Source of the DNA: Victivallis vadensis
GTDB taxonomy: Bacteria > Verrucomicrobiota > Lentisphaeria > Victivallales > Victivallaceae
Assembly: GCF_003096415.1 (NCBI RefSeq)
Contig: NZ_QEKH01000001.1
Span: 62,001-126,000, forward strand
DNA: 64,000 bases
Direction of reading: 5' to 3'
Below, in pieces: positions 42,798 to 51,051 of this stretch (position 1 is the first letter of the stretch; each line of letters opens with the position of its first letter). Under the pieces are notes generated by a model that worked only from the letters and a program-made list of their open reading frames with translations, ran no database searches and was not told the DNA's origin. A program made the position numbers and the translations under genes.

Positions 42798-42826
42798 ATT
42801 ATGAAACAGAATCATTCGAATGTCAA
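42798..42826 (-). promoter_or_regulatory. Promoter of glycan module 2 with CG-centred operator
   Basis: On the minus strand, TTGACA (42826-42821) and CATAAT (42803-42798) are 17 bases apart. The perfect palindrome CATTCGAATG (42813-42822) fills the -35-proximal spacer, where a LacI-type repressor would block polymerase. Confidence 0.8.
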
Positions 42827-42865
42827 TAGTGTTTATGAATATTTTTAAATTATTTTAGCAATCAA

Positions 42866-42894
42866 GTTTAGCTTAGTTTAGTTAAACTGTTTAG
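42866..42894. repeat. Three GTTTAG direct repeats upstream of module 2 and hemW
   Basis: GTTTAG occurs at 42866-42871, 42876-42881 and 42889-42894 in the AT-rich divergent region between the lacI and hemW genes. The spacing is 10 and 13 bases, so they lie on roughly one helix face. They could serve either direction; no regulator is identified. Confidence 0.45.
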
Positions 42895-43011
42895 AAATTT
42901 TATTTTTTCCACCGATAAATGCCGAAATCGGATGTGTTTTCCTGTAAAAGCGCCGAAGGAGATGCTATATTAGCCGCGAGCCGTCATTTTCCAAGATACC
43001 GGATGCTTTTG

Positions 43012-44097
43012 ATGAACTACTATTTTCACATTCCGTTCTGCCGCAGCAAATGCGGTTACTGCGCGTTCTATTCGGAGCCGTCGCCGGACCCCGGCATGTT
43101 CGACGCCTATCTGGATAAACTCGAACGGGAACTGGATGCCGCCCCCCTCCCCCCGCCCGACACTGTCTATCTCGGCGGCGGCACCCCGACCCTTTTCGAT
43201 CCGGCCCGGCTGGAACGGCTCTTTTGCCTGATCCGGCAGAAACTGGCCCCGGAAGCCGGAACCGAAATTTCCATCGAAGCCAACCCGGAAACCGTCGACC
43301 GCGAAAAAATCCGGCTGATCCGCAGCTTCGCGAACCGGATCAGCCTCGGCGTGCAGTCGTTTTCCGCCGAACACCGCCGCACGCTCGGACGCGACTGCAC
43401 GCAGCAGGCGCTCCATCACGCGATCGACCTGATCCGCGACGCGGAGTTCCCGCAGTGGAACATCGACCTGATCTACGCGATTCCCGGAGCAACGCGCCGG
43501 GACTTCTTCAACGACCTCGCCACCGCCGCGCGCGCAGGCGCTCCCCACATCTCCTGTTACAGCCTGACCCCGGAGGAAGGGGCGCGGCTCTGCGACCGGC
43601 TTCAGCCCGACGACGACGAGGCTGCCGCCCTCTGGGAAGAAATTCCGCAACAGCTCGCCCCGTGGGAGTTCCGCCGTTACGAGATCAGCAACTACGCCCT
43701 CCCCGGCCACGAATGCCGCCACAATGTGAACGTCTGGCGCGGCGGGTTGCTGCGCGGTTTCGGCCCGGCGGCGGCCTCCTTCGACGGCGCGCTCCGGTAC
43801 GCGCAGGCCGCATCGCTGACGGAATGGCTCGCCGGAGCGCCGCCGGAGCTTGACGAAATTCCCGGCGCGGCCCGGCTCAATGAAATCTTCGCGGTCAATC
43901 TGCGCACCGCCTCCGGCTGGACGCCGCACCTTTGGAGCCGCGTTCCCGGCGCAGACGGCTGGGAGGCGCGGTTGCGGCTTGCCCGCAGCGCGGCGAAAGA
44001 AACTTCGCCGGAATTCTTTGACATTTCGCCCGGACGCATTACATTAAGCAGCTCGGGCCTGTTATTCTGGAACACCATTGCGGAAGTTTTACTATGA
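43012..44097 (+). CDS. hemW: Radical SAM HemW-like protein (coproporphyrinogen III oxidase family)
   Basis: A radical SAM enzyme with CRSKCGYC (Cys10, Cys14, Cys17) binding the [4Fe-4S] cluster, GGGTPT, SIEANPET and ISLGVQSF, all typical of HemW/HemN. It lacks the extra cysteine and length of HemN, so a heme-chaperone (HemW) role is likelier than oxygen-independent decarboxylation. The start is uncertain: no clear ribosome-binding site precedes ATGs at 43003 or 43012, and the frame stays open to 42919. Its last codons overlap truA by 4 bases. Confidence 0.88.
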   Translation: MNYYFHIPFCRSKCGYCAFYSEPSPDPGMFDAYLDKLERELDAAPLPPPDTVYLGGGTPTLFDPARLERLFCLIRQKLAPEAGTEISIEANPETVDREKIRLIRSFANRISLGVQSFSAEHRRTLGRDCTQQALHHAIDLIRDAEFPQWNIDLIYAIPGATRRDFFNDLATAARAGAPHISCYSLTPEEGARLCDRLQPDDDEAAALWEEIPQQLAPWEFRRYEISNYALPGHECRHNVNVWRGGLLRGFGPAAASFDGALRYAQAASLTEWLAGAPPELDEIPGAARLNEIFAVNLRTASGWTPHLWSRVPGADGWEARLRLARSAAKETSPEFFDISPGRITLSSSGLLFWNTIAEVLL

Positions 44098-44912
44098 GCA
44101 TCGAAGAGACCCCTTACGAACCGTATAAACGTTATCTGCTGGAAATCGCCTACGACGGCACCAATTACAGCGGCTGGCAGATCCAGCCCCACCGCGTCGC
44201 CGTGCAGCAGCGCGTGCAGGAGATCCTGACCAAAATGTACAACGGCCAGCCGATCCACCTGATCGGCAGCAGCCGCACCGACGCGGGAGTCCACGCCCAG
44301 CGGTTCGCGGCCAGCTACCTGACGCCGGTGAGGCCGGATATTCCGACGGATAAAATCCTGCGCGCGGTGAACCGCCAGTTGCCGGGCGACATCAAACTGC
44401 GTACCGTCCGGGAGGTTCCGCTGGAGTTCCACGCCCGCTACGACGCGCTCGGCAAGGCCTACACCTATGTGCTGAACCTCGGCGATCCCTCGCCTTTCAC
44501 CGACCGCTACACCTGGCGGCCGATCCACCGCATGGATGTGGAGAAAATCCGCGCCGCCTCGCAGGTGCTGACCGGCACGCACGACTATTCGAGCTTCGTG
44601 GTGGAGCGCAGCCTGATCGACGAAGCCGTCCGCACCATCTACCGGATCGACGTGCAGGAGTTCGGCCAGTTCTGCTGCGTGACTTTCGTCGGCAACGGTT
44701 TCCTGTACAAGATGATCCGCTGCCTGATGGGGACGCTTGAGGCCGCCGGGGCGGGCAAACTTTCACCGGAGGCGGTCAGGCGGATTCTCGAAGCGTGCGA
44801 CCGCACCGTAGCGCCCGAAACCGCGCCTCCCAACGGGCTTTTCCTGATGAAGGTGTTCTACACGCCGGAGGAGCGGGCCGGATTCAAGCTCGAAAACGTG
44901 CCGTTCTACTGA
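44094..44912 (+). CDS. truA: tRNA pseudouridine synthase A
   Basis: A 272-residue TruA that modifies uridines 38-40 in the tRNA anticodon arm. The start YLLEIAYDGTNYSGWQIQ and catalytic RTDAGVHA with Asp near 63 are diagnostic; the C-terminal FLYKMIRCLMGTL is also typical. It overlaps hemW by 4 bases (ATGA), implying translational coupling. Its 3' end overlaps the convergent membrane-protein gene by 7 bases. Confidence 0.97.
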   Translation: MSIEETPYEPYKRYLLEIAYDGTNYSGWQIQPHRVAVQQRVQEILTKMYNGQPIHLIGSSRTDAGVHAQRFAASYLTPVRPDIPTDKILRAVNRQLPGDIKLRTVREVPLEFHARYDALGKAYTYVLNLGDPSPFTDRYTWRPIHRMDVEKIRAASQVLTGTHDYSSFVVERSLIDEAVRTIYRIDVQEFGQFCCVTFVGNGFLYKMIRCLMGTLEAAGAGKLSPEAVRRILEACDRTVAPETAPPNGLFLMKVFYTPEERAGFKLENVPFY

Positions 44913-46324
44913 CCGTTCCGCGGCATCCGTTCCAGCACCTGCCGAATCAGATCGGGACGCTTCCGGTTGAAGGCGGAGTGGTACAGAAAACGCCAGCTGT
45001 CTTCCGCTCCGTAATAGTTGAACAAAGCCCGGGTCAACGCCGAATCCGGGTTGTTCTCAAAGCTCCAATTGAATAGATTTCCCCAGAAAGTGCTTTGAAT
45101 CCGGCACGTGAAGTGTCCCCGGGGCGACCGGGGGCCTTCATACGCCACGCAGAACGGCACATAGCTTCCAACCACCGCCGTCACTACTCCGACTGCTGCC
45201 AATATCCCGGCCAGCGTAAGCCGCCCTCCGTTTTGCGGCGCGGCCAACACCCAGCGCCCGGCCCAGTACCACAGCACCGGGATCACCGGGATCAGATAAC
45301 GGAAACCGTATGCGCCGCCGCCGTATTCCACGGTAATCAGCAAATAAAGCAACATCAGCACTGCCGAAGCGCCCAGCATCACCCGATCCGCAATCCGGCT
45401 CTTCTTCCACAAGGTGAACACGGCGGGAAAAACCAGCAGCAGGAACGGCTGATAACTGAAAAGCCCCCGGGGGCCGATCAAACAGTCCGCCAGATATCTG
45501 CCGAGATTTTCATGGGCGGCCAAACTGTAGGTGCCGGCAGTTCCGGCCACATAAAGCGGCACCACCGTGCCGTAGGCAATGAAATTCAGCAGCAGCAATC
45601 CGGCCTCGACCGCCATTCCGGCCGCCACGCAGCAGCCGGTCAGTTTCCACCGCGTTTCCGCCGGGGCAGTCAGGAAAACCCCGGCGACGGCGGCGACTGC
45701 AAACACCGCACCGGCCGGCAGGTCGCAGGCGGCGACTCCTCCGGCCGCCAATCCGGCCATGACGGCCGGTACACGGGAGGGGACGCGCCGGAATTTCTCC
45801 AGCACGATATACAGTCCGAGCACACCCAGCGCGGCAGGCGTGTGGTTGTTCAGGGTAACCGAATAGCTCAGCAGCCAGGTTCCGAGCGAAACGCCCAGCG
45901 CCAGAAAAAACTTCAGATACGGACTTCCCCGGCGCACCCGGCAGAACATCCGAAACATCCACACGAAAATCAGGATGTTGACCGTCCCAGAAAACAGCAG
46001 GTTCACCAGATAGACGGAGAGGTAATAATGATCGGTGAAATTCAATCCGAACAGCCGGTGCGGAATTTTATAAAACATTCCCAGCGTCCAGCCGAGCGGC
46101 AGGGGCTTGTCAGAGTAAACATGGCCGTCCCGTACAATCCGGTCCACCGATTTGAACACGGTGTTCTCGATGTGAAACACATTCTGCTCCCCCACCGCCT
46201 GCACCACGGAAAAACGGGCGGCTTCCAGACCGATCAGCGTCACATCGGCTTTGGAATAAACAAGGGCAAAGACCGCCAGAATGGCGATCCCTGCCCACAT
46301 CAGCTTTTTGCGCAGCTTTTTCAT
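44906..46324 (-). CDS. Polytopic membrane protein, putative GT-C-type glycosyltransferase
   Basis: A 472-residue inner-membrane protein with about eleven helices. After the first helix comes an outer loop with ENTVFKSVDRIVRDGHVYSD and then KPLPLGW, resembling the first loop of GT39/ArnT-like enzymes, where acidic residues near a DK-P motif act in catalysis on polyprenyl-phosphate sugars. The helices are followed by a soluble outer tail (about 390-472). Its start overlaps ruvA by 4 bases, in an operon nadC-ruvA-this gene. The glycosyltransferase assignment is inference; the membrane topology is clear. Confidence 0.6.
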   Translation of the reverse strand: MKKLRKKLMWAGIAILAVFALVYSKADVTLIGLEAARFSVVQAVGEQNVFHIENTVFKSVDRIVRDGHVYSDKPLPLGWTLGMFYKIPHRLFGLNFTDHYYLSVYLVNLLFSGTVNILIFVWMFRMFCRVRRGSPYLKFFLALGVSLGTWLLSYSVTLNNHTPAALGVLGLYIVLEKFRRVPSRVPAVMAGLAAGGVAACDLPAGAVFAVAAVAGVFLTAPAETRWKLTGCCVAAGMAVEAGLLLLNFIAYGTVVPLYVAGTAGTYSLAAHENLGRYLADCLIGPRGLFSYQPFLLLVFPAVFTLWKKSRIADRVMLGASAVLMLLYLLITVEYGGGAYGFRYLIPVIPVLWYWAGRWVLAAPQNGGRLTLAGILAAVGVVTAVVGSYVPFCVAYEGPRSPRGHFTCRIQSTFWGNLFNWSFENNPDSALTRALFNYYGAEDSWRFLYHSAFNRKRPDLIRQVLERMPRNGQ

Positions 46325-46932
46325 CCGAAATTCAGTTTGATGATCCCCTGCCGCAGCAGCTTGTCGGTGGTGTGTTCCGACTTCGGCAGCTCGGCCAGCA
46401 AAGTTTTCAGCACCTTGTCGATCGCATCGCGCTTGAAGCCGAGCTGCTCCAGCGCCAGCGCCGCTTCCGCCGCAGCCGTCAGTTCGCCGCCCTGCTCCGC
46501 ATCCGGTACAAAAACGCTGCCGCCGGCCACCGAACCGAGTTTGTCACGCAGTTCGACCACCATCCGTTCGGCGGTCCGCTTGCCGACACCGCTGATCCGC
46601 GACAGCGACTTGATGTCCCCGGAGGCGATCGCCGAGCAGAAGCCGGAGACCGGCATCGAACTCAGTACGCTCAACGCGATCTTTCCGCCGATCCCGCTGA
46701 CGTTGATCAACTGCTGGAAGAGCTTTTTCTCCTCCGGCGTCGCAAAGCCGAAGAGCGTGATCGCGTCCTCGCGCACCTGCGTGAAGATGTGCAGCTCGAC
46801 CTTGTTGCCGGGCTGCGGCAGCTTGTCGAACGTCGACAGCGGGATCAATGCTTCATATCCGACTCCGCCCACGTCGATGATGCAGCCGGAGAAACTGCTC
46901 TCGGCCAGGATGCCGGTCAGCCGGGCGATCAT
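46321..46932 (-). CDS. ruvA: Holliday junction DNA helicase subunit RuvA
   Basis: A 203-residue RuvA. The N-terminal OB fold (MIARLTGIL...FSGCIIDVGGVGYE), the two helix-hairpin-helix motifs (NVSGIGGKIALSVLSSM and RISGVGKRTAERMVVELR) and the C-terminal RuvB-contact domain are all present. It binds four-way junctions and loads RuvB for branch migration. ruvB and ruvC are not adjacent. It overlaps nadC and the downstream membrane-protein gene by 4 bases each. Confidence 0.97.
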   Translation of the reverse strand: MIARLTGILAESSFSGCIIDVGGVGYEALIPLSTFDKLPQPGNKVELHIFTQVREDAITLFGFATPEEKKLFQQLINVSGIGGKIALSVLSSMPVSGFCSAIASGDIKSLSRISGVGKRTAERMVVELRDKLGSVAGGSVFVPDAEQGGELTAAAEAALALEQLGFKRDAIDKVLKTLLAELPKSEHTTDKLLRQGIIKLNFG

Positions 46933-47810
46933 TTTTCCACCCGGATGTCCAGTGAAATATCCGCCGACTTCACCGAATGGGTCAATGCGCCGGAGGAGAC
47001 GAAATCCACGCCGATCTTTCCGATGCGCGGCAGTCGTTCCAGCGTGATGCCGCCGGAGGCCTCCAGCTTCGCGCGCCCGGCGACCAGCTTCACCGCCTCA
47101 GCCATCATCTCGTCGGACATATTGTCAAGCATGATGTATTCGGCGCCGGTTCCGGCGGCCTCTTTCACTTCCTCAAGCGAATCGGCCTCCACTTCAATCT
47201 CCAGCCCCGGATACATCTTCCGGGCGCGTTCGACCGAGCGGGCGATGCCGCCGGGGCCTTCCATCGCGGCCATTTCGCGGTGATTGTCCTTGATCATCAC
47301 CCGGTCGAACAGTCCGACGCGGTGGTTGGTGGCGCCGCCGACCGCAACCGCGTATTTCTCCAGATTCCGGTAGCCGGGAGTGGTCTTGCGCGTGTCGAGC
47401 ACCACGGTTTTGAAGCCGGCCAGCGCCTTCGCGTACTTCGCGGAAGTGGTCGCCACGCCGCAGAGCCGCTGCAGAAAATTCAACGCCGTCCGCTCCGCGA
47501 TCAGGATGCCGCGGGCGGGGCCTTTGATCTCCGCGAAAACCTCTCCGACCCCGCAACTGTCGCCGTCATGTTTCAAAGCGGTGAATTCCAGCCTCGGTTC
47601 CACCTTTTTGAACACCCGTTCGGCCACGCCGAGCCCGGCGATCACCATGTCCGGCTCCTTGCAAAGCAAGACGGCGCGGGCGACGGCCTCCTCCGGCACC
47701 ACGGAATTGGTGGTCACATCGCCGGTGGTGTCGAGGTCTTCCTGCAGCGCCAGATCGATCAGAAGGTCGACCCGCGCCCAGTCGATCGGCGGATAAGCGG
47801 AACTGTTCAT
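46929..47810 (-). CDS. nadC: Nicotinate-nucleotide pyrophosphorylase (carboxylating)
   Basis: A 293-residue enzyme from the ATG at 47810 (GGGAG nine bases upstream). It opens with LALQEDLDTTGDVTT and carries the phosphate and quinolinate contacts ERTALNFLQRLCGVAT, DTRKTTPGYRNLEKYAV and GGATNHRVGLFDRVMIKDNH. It converts quinolinate and PRPP to nicotinate mononucleotide in NAD synthesis. It follows the PTS IIA gene by 19 bases and overlaps ruvA by 4 bases. No nadA or nadB is in the window; nadD is present further on as a fusion gene. Confidence 0.97.
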   Translation of the reverse strand: MNSSAYPPIDWARVDLLIDLALQEDLDTTGDVTTNSVVPEEAVARAVLLCKEPDMVIAGLGVAERVFKKVEPRLEFTALKHDGDSCGVGEVFAEIKGPARGILIAERTALNFLQRLCGVATTSAKYAKALAGFKTVVLDTRKTTPGYRNLEKYAVAVGGATNHRVGLFDRVMIKDNHREMAAMEGPGGIARSVERARKMYPGLEIEVEADSLEEVKEAAGTGAEYIMLDNMSDEMMAEAVKLVAGRAKLEASGGITLERLPRIGKIGVDFVSSGALTHSVKSADISLDIRVEK

Positions 47811-47829
47811 ACGATTCGTCTCCCTGTCA

Positions 47830-48315
47830 TTATTTTTCAATCAGCTGAGCATAAAATTCGGCGGAACTGCTGCACGCGAACAAGCGCTCCCGGAAACAGT
47901 CGTCCTTCAGTTTCGAACTGAGCCTGGAAAGCAGCCGCAGATATTCGGCATGCTGGTCGCTCCGCGCCGCAATCAGCAGCACCAGCCGGACCGGCATGGA
48001 GTCGAGGCTCTCATAATCGTCGATCCCCCGCGGAACCAGCGCGGCGGCGACCGCCAGATCGGAGACCGACGCGAGCCGGACATGGGGAATCGCAATTCCC
48101 AGCCCGATTCCGGTGCTCATAAGTTTTTCACGTTCATAGACTCCGGCCGCCAGTTCCTCCCGGGAAGCGACCTCCGGCGAACCGGCCAGACAGTCGATCA
48201 GACGGTCCAGCACTTCGTGTTTACTGTGTACATCGAGCAGGAGGGCACGGTCGCCGGTCAGATATCCGGCCAGATTGCATTCGCCGCCCTCCACGGAAGA
48301 AACAGAATCAGCCAT
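47830..48315 (-). CDS. PTS IIA-type phosphotransfer protein (PtsN-like)
   Basis: A 161-residue EIIA domain of the fructose/nitrogen type. The phosphorylated His is His78 in GIAIPHVR, with ARSDQHAEYLRLLSRLSSKL near 120-138 closing the active site. No IIB, IIC or HPr gene is nearby, so it is more likely a regulatory EIIA-Ntr relay than a sugar-uptake component. It is the first gene of a run with nadC and ruvA, and lies downstream of an AT-rich gap. rpoN is not adjacent, unlike in proteobacteria. Confidence 0.88.
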   Translation of the reverse strand: MADSVSSVEGGECNLAGYLTGDRALLLDVHSKHEVLDRLIDCLAGSPEVASREELAAGVYEREKLMSTGIGLGIAIPHVRLASVSDLAVAAALVPRGIDDYESLDSMPVRLVLLIAARSDQHAEYLRLLSRLSSKLKDDCFRERLFACSSSAEFYAQLIEK

Positions 48316-48416
48316 GAGTTGAAAAAACCTTAAAAAATTGCCTGCCTATATTCGGATTTCGAGTAATATATACCTCAACACCCGAAAAAACAAATGATCC
48401 CCCCTCAAAGCAAATG

Positions 48417-48452
48417 AAAAAAGCGGCGGTTCCCGCTACGGGGTCCCGCCGC
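48417..48452 (-). terminator. Rho-independent terminator after the SGNH hydrolase gene
   Basis: On the minus strand, GCGGCGG (48452-48446) and CCGCCGC (48429-48423) form a 7-base stem around a loop with its own small CCCG/CGGG stem. Six T residues follow (48422-48417). It ends the transcript 17 bases beyond the hydrolase stop. Confidence 0.88.
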
Positions 48453-48468
48453 CTCTTCGGAAAAGCGG

Positions 48469-49341
48469 TCAATTCGCGTCGATCGTACCGATATAATCGC
48501 GAACCACCTTGGTCACAATATCATCGAGCCGCTGCTTGTCCTTCGCGGCCTTGCGGCGCAATTTCATATATTCATTGACCGAAACCCTGACCTGCGTGCT
48601 GCCGATCGGCATCATGCGGGGACGTGCGAACCACTCGTCACGCAGTTTGGCCACCGCTTCCGGCGACACGCCGAACGCTTCGAGAATGCCCGACGCCATC
48701 ATCACGTTGCCCATCGCATTCATATGCACGCCGTCGCCGGTGAGCCGGTTGCCCGGCAGCGGCCCCATCGCGCGCAGTTCCCGGAGCATCCGCGCATTCA
48801 GATCGGCAACCGGCAGATTGCGTTCCTTCGCCAGCTCCAGCAGGAAGTCGTTGTACGGCTTGAGCGCCACGTTCTTTTTGTCGCGGGAGTTTTCAGTGAT
48901 CATGGTGGAGGTCAGCAGCATCACCTTGATACCGGCGGCCTGCGCCTTGTCCACGATTTCGGTGATGTTCTTTTTATAATCTTCAAGGCTGACGCCGTTC
49001 GGCTTTTTATAGAACTGGTGCCAGACGTCGTTGACGCCGCAGCTCAAAAGCATCCATTGCGGCTTTTTGGCGATCACGTCCTTTTCCAGCCGGGCGAGCA
49101 TCTGCGTCGACTTGTGGCCGCTGACGCCGGCCGGAACCGCGCTGATATCCTTCAGTCCCTGCGCCTTGAGCCCTTCCATCACCAGATGGACGTAACCGCT
49201 CGTCTTATTGCCGTTGCCCTGCGCCGTGATCGAATCGCCGAGAAACGCGATTTTGTCGCCGTCTTTCACCAGCAGCTCCGAAGCCGCCAGCATGGAGCAG
49301 GCGAAAACCGCCGCCGCCATTACCGAGAATAATTTCATCAT
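48469..49341 (-). CDS. Secreted SGNH/GDSL-family hydrolase
   Basis: A 290-residue esterase-like protein with a signal peptide (about 1-20). The four SGNH blocks are clear: GDS with Ser37, a glycine in VSGH near 75, GVND with Asn104, and DGVHMN with Asp203 and His206. Such enzymes remove acyl groups from polysaccharides or xenobiotics. The last 60 residues are a charged helical tail. It is possibly co-transcribed with the ketopantoate-reductase-like gene 69 bases upstream and ends at a strong terminator. A role in de-esterifying the glycans handled by the nearby modules is a reasonable guess. Confidence 0.88.
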   Translation of the reverse strand: MMKLFSVMAAAVFACSMLAASELLVKDGDKIAFLGDSITAQGNGNKTSGYVHLVMEGLKAQGLKDISAVPAGVSGHKSTQMLARLEKDVIAKKPQWMLLSCGVNDVWHQFYKKPNGVSLEDYKKNITEIVDKAQAAGIKVMLLTSTMITENSRDKKNVALKPYNDFLLELAKERNLPVADLNARMLRELRAMGPLPGNRLTGDGVHMNAMGNVMMASGILEAFGVSPEAVAKLRDEWFARPRMMPIGSTQVRVSVNEYMKLRRKAAKDKQRLDDIVTKVVRDYIGTIDAN

Positions 49342-49409
49342 TCACTCCTTACTGTTATGAAATTACAGGATGGGGCAATATCCCCAACTCCGAAAATCAA
49401 TCATTTTTC

Positions 49410-50333
49410 TCAGGACCGGTGGAGATTGACTGACTTCAGCAGTGCGTAACAGGCCTCCATCTTCGGCACGGGCACGTTGTTTTGATGCGCCAGACGGACG
49501 GCGTTGCCGAGGATCGCCTCGACTTCCAGTTCCCGGCCCGCTTCGAAATCCTGCAGCATGCTGGTTTTGTAGGCCGGAAATTCGCGGGTGTATTCCATCT
49601 GGCTGCGCGCATCCTTTTCCGACAGCGCCACTCCGCAGGCGTTCGCCACCGCAATCGTTTCGAGCATCAGCGACCAGCAGAGTTTCTCCAGTTCGGCGCG
49701 GTCGGTCATCGTGCGCGTGTCCACCCGCCCCGCCAGCACCGACACCGGATTGAACGGCAGATTCCACAACAACTTGTACCACCGCACGAACCGGATGTCT
49801 TCGCATAGTTCGCACTTCACGCCCCCTGCTCCGAATGCGGCGGCCAGCCGCTTCGCGCTCTCCGAAATCCCGGAAGGATAAACGCCTGTCTTCAGGTTGC
49901 CGCTGCCCTGATGCAGCACTTCGCCGCGCGCGGGGCGCGATACGCCGATATAGGCGATCGTGCTCAAAAGTTCGTTGTCCGGGAACGCCGCCCGCACCGT
50001 TTTCTCGATATCGATCCCGTTCTGGATCAATACGATCACCGTTTTCGGAGAGCGGATCACCGGCCGGAGCATACCGACCAGATCCAGTTCCGGCAGCACC
50101 TTGGTCGCCGCGATCACGTAATCAGGCGTCTCCTGATAATCCGCACTGTCCTTCAGCACGGCGGCCGGATGAAAGTCGAAATCCCCGGCGACACTCCGGA
50201 TATGGTAACCGCGCTCCTTCACGACTTCATAATCGCCGCGCGCCACCACCGCCACCTTCGCGCCGCCCTGTGCGAGCCGGCCGCAGAAGTAAGTGCCGAC
50301 TGCACCGGCACCGATCAAAAGAACATTCATCAT
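49410..50333 (-). CDS. Ketopantoate reductase family protein (2-dehydropantoate 2-reductase-like)
   Basis: A 307-residue NADPH-dependent reductase. The Rossmann loop GAGAVGTYFCG follows directly after the start. KxxxN-type residues are present: Lys in KLLWNLPFNPVSVLAG and the Asn of IQNGI, as in ApbA/PanE. The C-terminal EARELEVEA-like stretch (ein FEAGRELEVEAILGN here) is also typical. GGAGG seven bases before the ATG at 50333 supports this start; a second ATG follows immediately. panB and panC are not nearby, so a broader 2-keto-acid substrate is possible. It follows yggS by 37 bases. Confidence 0.85.
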   Translation of the reverse strand: MMNVLLIGAGAVGTYFCGRLAQGGAKVAVVARGDYEVVKERGYHIRSVAGDFDFHPAAVLKDSADYQETPDYVIAATKVLPELDLVGMLRPVIRSPKTVIVLIQNGIDIEKTVRAAFPDNELLSTIAYIGVSRPARGEVLHQGSGNLKTGVYPSGISESAKRLAAAFGAGGVKCELCEDIRFVRWYKLLWNLPFNPVSVLAGRVDTRTMTDRAELEKLCWSLMLETIAVANACGVALSEKDARSQMEYTREFPAYKTSMLQDFEAGRELEVEAILGNAVRLAHQNNVPVPKMEACYALLKSVNLHRS

Positions 50334-50370
50334 CACCTCTCCTCCATTCCCGACATTCAAAACCGTCATC

Positions 50371-51051
50371 TTACCGCGCGCCGAAAATCAGGCTGCCGAC
50401 GCGCACCAATGTGGAACCGTGCCGCGCCGCAATTTCGAAATCCCCGCTCATCCCCATCGACAGGATCGGAAGCTGACGGTTCAGCTTGCCCTCCAATTCG
50501 TCCCGCGTCAATTTCAGCAGCTCGAAAATCGCCGCGATCCTGAACGGTTCCGCATCAAAGGGAGCCATCGTCATGAATCCCTGAAAATCGACATTCGGCA
50601 ATGACGCCGCCTGACGGGCGAACGCCTCCAGTTCCCCGACCGGCACGCCGGCCTTGCTCTCCTCCCCCGAAACATTCGCTTCAAGCAGCACAACCGGACG
50701 TCTGCCCTCCTCGCCCGCGATCCGGTCGATCCGCGTCAGCAGCTCCGGCGTATCCACGGAATGAATCACCCCGGCGAGCTGCACGACCTTGCGCACCTTG
50801 TTCGCCTGCAGCCGCCCGATGAAGTGCCATTCGATATCCGCCGGCAGCGCGGCGGCCTTCTCCGCCAGTTCCGGCGCGCGGCTCTCGCCGAACAGGCGCA
50901 CGCCATGTTCATACAGCTCCCGGATCATCTCCGCCGGGAACGTTTTGCTGACCGCCAGCAGCCGTACCTCGTCGGCGGAACGCCCGTCCTCCGCAGCCGC
51001 GCGGGCCAGCCGGGCGGCAACCTCGTCGTAATGATGCGTCAGCTCACTCAT
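50371..51051 (-). CDS. yggS: YggS/PLPBP-family pyridoxal phosphate-binding protein
   Basis: A 226-residue single-domain TIM-barrel protein of the PLP homeostasis family. Lys36 in LLAVSKTFP forms the Schiff base with pyridoxal phosphate; the phosphate-binding end is RVGSLIFGAR at the C-terminus, and WHFIGRLQANK matches the family's WHFIGxLQxNK. It buffers vitamin B6 and affects amino-acid metabolism. It overlaps cysE by 4 bases, and CysE-derived O-acetylserine enters PLP-dependent cysteine synthesis, so the pairing makes sense. Confidence 0.95.
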   Translation of the reverse strand: MSELTHHYDEVAARLARAAAEDGRSADEVRLLAVSKTFPAEMIRELYEHGVRLFGESRAPELAEKAAALPADIEWHFIGRLQANKVRKVVQLAGVIHSVDTPELLTRIDRIAGEEGRRPVVLLEANVSGEESKAGVPVGELEAFARQAASLPNVDFQGFMTMAPFDAEPFRIAAIFELLKLTRDELEGKLNRQLPILSMGMSGDFEIAARHGSTLVRVGSLIFGAR

